From positions 1 through 64,000 of the forward strand of contig FOEK01000002.1 of NCBI GenBank assembly GCA_900110635.1: a DNA stretch of 64,000 nucleotides. Reading direction: 5' to 3'. The translations under genes were made by a program, and so were the position numbers. Within the stretch, counting starts at the first letter, position 1. Each line of letters begins with the position of its first letter. This DNA is from Lachnospiraceae bacterium NE2001 (GTDB lineage: Bacteria > Bacillota > Clostridia > Lachnospirales > Lachnospiraceae). The notes under the pieces were generated by a model. It saw only the letters and a program-made list of their open reading frames with translations. It searched no databases and was not told the origin of the DNA. Below, one piece after another: positions 62,469 to 64,000 of the stretch.

Positions 62469-62885
62469 ATGGTTAAAGATGATTGTATTTTCTGCAAACT
62501 CGCAAATGGAGTGTTTCCTACTAATAAGATATATGAGGATGATGACTTTACAGTGATACTTGATGCGGCTCCTGCAAATAAGGGACATGCATTGATTCTG
62601 CCTAAGCAGCACTATGCAAATCTATTTGAGATAGATGACGAGGTTAGTGCAAAGGTGCTCCCTCTTGCAAAGAAGGTTGCAGCAGCTCTTAAAGAAGAGC
62701 TTGGCTGTGATGGGATAAATGTTATTCAGAACAATGGAACAGCTGCCGGTCAGACAGTATTTCATTTCCATGTTCATGTGATCCCAAGATATGACAATGA
62801 TAAGTTTGATATAGGATGGCCTCAGGCTGAACCTGATGCTGACGAACAAGCTGCATTGGCAGAAAAACTTGCGGCAAGATTTTAA
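62469..62885 (+). CDS. HIT-family nucleotide-binding protein
   Basis: A 138-residue histidine-triad protein with CIFCKLANG at the start (zinc-type CxxC) and the active-site HFHVHVIP (H99, H101, H103). HINT-type members hydrolyse nucleoside phosphoramidates or acyl-adenylates. GGAGG lies before ATG 62469. It is 20 bases upstream of the epimerase-like gene. Confidence 0.93.
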   Translation: MVKDDCIFCKLANGVFPTNKIYEDDDFTVILDAAPANKGHALILPKQHYANLFEIDDEVSAKVLPLAKKVAAALKEELGCDGINVIQNNGTAAGQTVFHFHVHVIPRYDNDKFDIGWPQAEPDADEQAALAEKLAARF

Positions 62886-62905
62886 GAAAGTTCGGAGGAA
62901 TAAAG

Positions 62906-63916
62906 ATGGCTTATACATCAGAATTAAAGAAGTACAAGGATAAAGATGTAATCCAGCTTAAGGCGGGAAGATATACGGCAACAATAGCACCATTTTTGGG
63001 AAGCAATATCATTTCAATGGTTGATGTGGAAAATGATATCAATTTCTTCAGAAAGGATGAGAGCCTCAGTATAGATGAACTTAAGGCTTCAGCTGAGGTC
63101 TATGGTTTCCCTACTTTGCTATATCCTAATAGACTAAGAGATGGAATTCTGAAGACAAGTGATGCTGTATATACATTTCCGATTGTTGATATAGAAGGCA
63201 ATAATGCACTTCACGGATTCCTTCATAAAAGAGAGCATAGCGTGGTTGATATGAGAGTGGTTGGAGATACAGCCATTGCCAAGACAGAGTATGTTTATGA
63301 TGAGAAGGATCCTTTCTTTGAGACTTTTCCGCTTAAGTTTAAGGCAGAGTTTACATTTAAGTTATCTGACGAAGGAATGCATTACGAATTCACAGTAACT
63401 AATATGTCAGATAAGCAGCTGCCATACGGTGTATGTAATCACACCACGATAAATGGTCCTTTTACTACAAATGGTGAGCCTCTTGGAACCAGACTGTTTG
63501 TAACGATTGGAGATAAATGGCCGCTCAATCAGAGAAGTCTTCCAACCTGTGATTTTATCTCGTTGGATAATCACGACAGACAGTATCTCACAGGTTCAAT
63601 GATTCCGGTTAAGCATATTATTAATAATGATGTATATAACTGTGAGACCTATGATGTGGATGGTCTTCCATTTAGAGGAGCCATCGTAACAGATGTTGCC
63701 ACTGGTAACGAGATCCGTTATGAGGTTGATAATAACTTTAAGTTCTGGGTTATCTGGAATGATGGTGGTGAAAAGGGGTATTTTTGTCCAGAGCCGTCCA
63801 CCTGGATGATTGACGCTCCAAACCTTCCGCTTCCTGGTGAGGAATCTGGCTATGAGGAACTTGCTCCTGGTGAGTCAAAGACAGTAAGAGAGCATATCTA
63901 TAGCGAGATAAAATAA
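62906..63916 (+). CDS. Aldose 1-epimerase-like protein
   Basis: A 336-residue protein of the galactose mutarotase-like fold (GalM/YeaD group). Visible are IAPFLGSNIISMVDVENDINFF, TLLYPNRLRDGI, NALHGFLHKREHSV, MHYEFTVTNMSDKQLPYGVCNHT (with the substrate-binding His/Thr) and FCPEPSTWMIDAPNLPLPGEESGYEELAPGES. It should interconvert sugar anomers in the cytoplasm, such as glucose released from cellobiose. ATG follows GGAGG. Confidence 0.9.
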   Translation: MAYTSELKKYKDKDVIQLKAGRYTATIAPFLGSNIISMVDVENDINFFRKDESLSIDELKASAEVYGFPTLLYPNRLRDGILKTSDAVYTFPIVDIEGNNALHGFLHKREHSVVDMRVVGDTAIAKTEYVYDEKDPFFETFPLKFKAEFTFKLSDEGMHYEFTVTNMSDKQLPYGVCNHTTINGPFTTNGEPLGTRLFVTIGDKWPLNQRSLPTCDFISLDNHDRQYLTGSMIPVKHIINNDVYNCETYDVDGLPFRGAIVTDVATGNEIRYEVDNNFKFWVIWNDGGEKGYFCPEPSTWMIDAPNLPLPGEESGYEELAPGESKTVREHIYSEIK

Positions 63917-64000
63917 CACTATATATGATTTCTGTTTTGTTTACCAATAATTGATGACAAAAGAATAATAATATTATATAATGTTCAATTGTGGCAATTC

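Noticed and set aside
1-64000. tRNA or rRNA genes, prophage, integrase, insertion sequences
   Set aside because: No cloverleaf with a conserved TPsiC arm, rRNA motif, transposase or integrase was found by reading either strand; a covariance-model search would be needed to exclude small RNAs.

Overview
The window looks like a chromosomal segment of a Lachnospiraceae-type member of the Clostridia (Butyrivibrio/Pseudobutyrivibrio/Lachnospira relatives). The A+T-rich sequence has strong GGAGG ribosome binding sites, a T-box leader, a one-subunit pyruvate:ferredoxin oxidoreductase, an intracellular cellobiose phosphorylase, LytTR/DUF3021 and DUF5684 genes, and several lineage-typical orphan proteins. 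No rRNA, tRNA, CRISPR array, prophage or intact insertion sequence was seen. The species cannot be fixed from the sequence alone.

Layout. 0-3 kb: small membrane proteins, a DUF3592-like protein and a 5'-truncated relic of an AlbA_2/ATPase-type regulator. 3-11 kb: a T-box leader with a leucine-like CUC specifier, then three closely spaced genes: an isopropylmalate-synthase-like protein lacking the usual metal ligands, a TIM-barrel/acyl-CoA-ligase fusion whose barrel also lacks metal ligands, and nifJ. 11-22 kb: an accessory stretch with a membrane-anchored hydrolase, two XRE regulators, an AraC regulator, six GNAT domains (one fused to a methyltransferase), a TIGR04076 protein, a metallo-beta-lactamase-fold protein, a methyltransferase and an ANT(6)-like protein without its catalytic residues. 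22-29 kb: ADP-heptose synthesis (HldE with reversed domain order, GmhB, GmhA) with a deoxyhypusine-synthase-like protein, an HD protein, a glycosyltransferase and a radical SAM protein. 29-36 kb: LytTR/DUF3021, argC, an 822-residue orphan, an EAL phosphodiesterase, DUF212 and folP.

36.7-41.2 kb: a zinc-uptake locus. Three Zur-type palindromes lie before a Fur-family gene, a small Cys/His membrane protein, znuA, znuC, znuB and a lipoprotein. 41-49 kb: trmL with a repetitive acidic insert, an unusual short Hsp70-like/GrpE fusion, a DUF5684 membrane protein, a zinc-ribbon membrane protein, an Orn/Lys/Arg decarboxylase, proA and a MATE transporter. 50-54.3 kb: a MacA/MacB-like efflux system and an orphan acyl carrier protein. 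54.4-57 kb: GH94 cellobiose phosphorylase with a putative repressor palindrome. 57-62.3 kb: a second ABC exporter and an OmpR/histidine-kinase pair. The promoters of both ABC systems carry TTAAGG-type repeats with an 11-bp period. 62.4-64 kb: a HIT protein and an aldose-epimerase-like protein.

The strongest candidates for undescribed biology are the leucine-T-box operon of apparently metal-free TIM barrels with an acyl-CoA ligase, and the Hsp70-GrpE fusion. Next come the heptose/deoxyhypusine-synthase-like cluster and the small proteins of the zinc locus.
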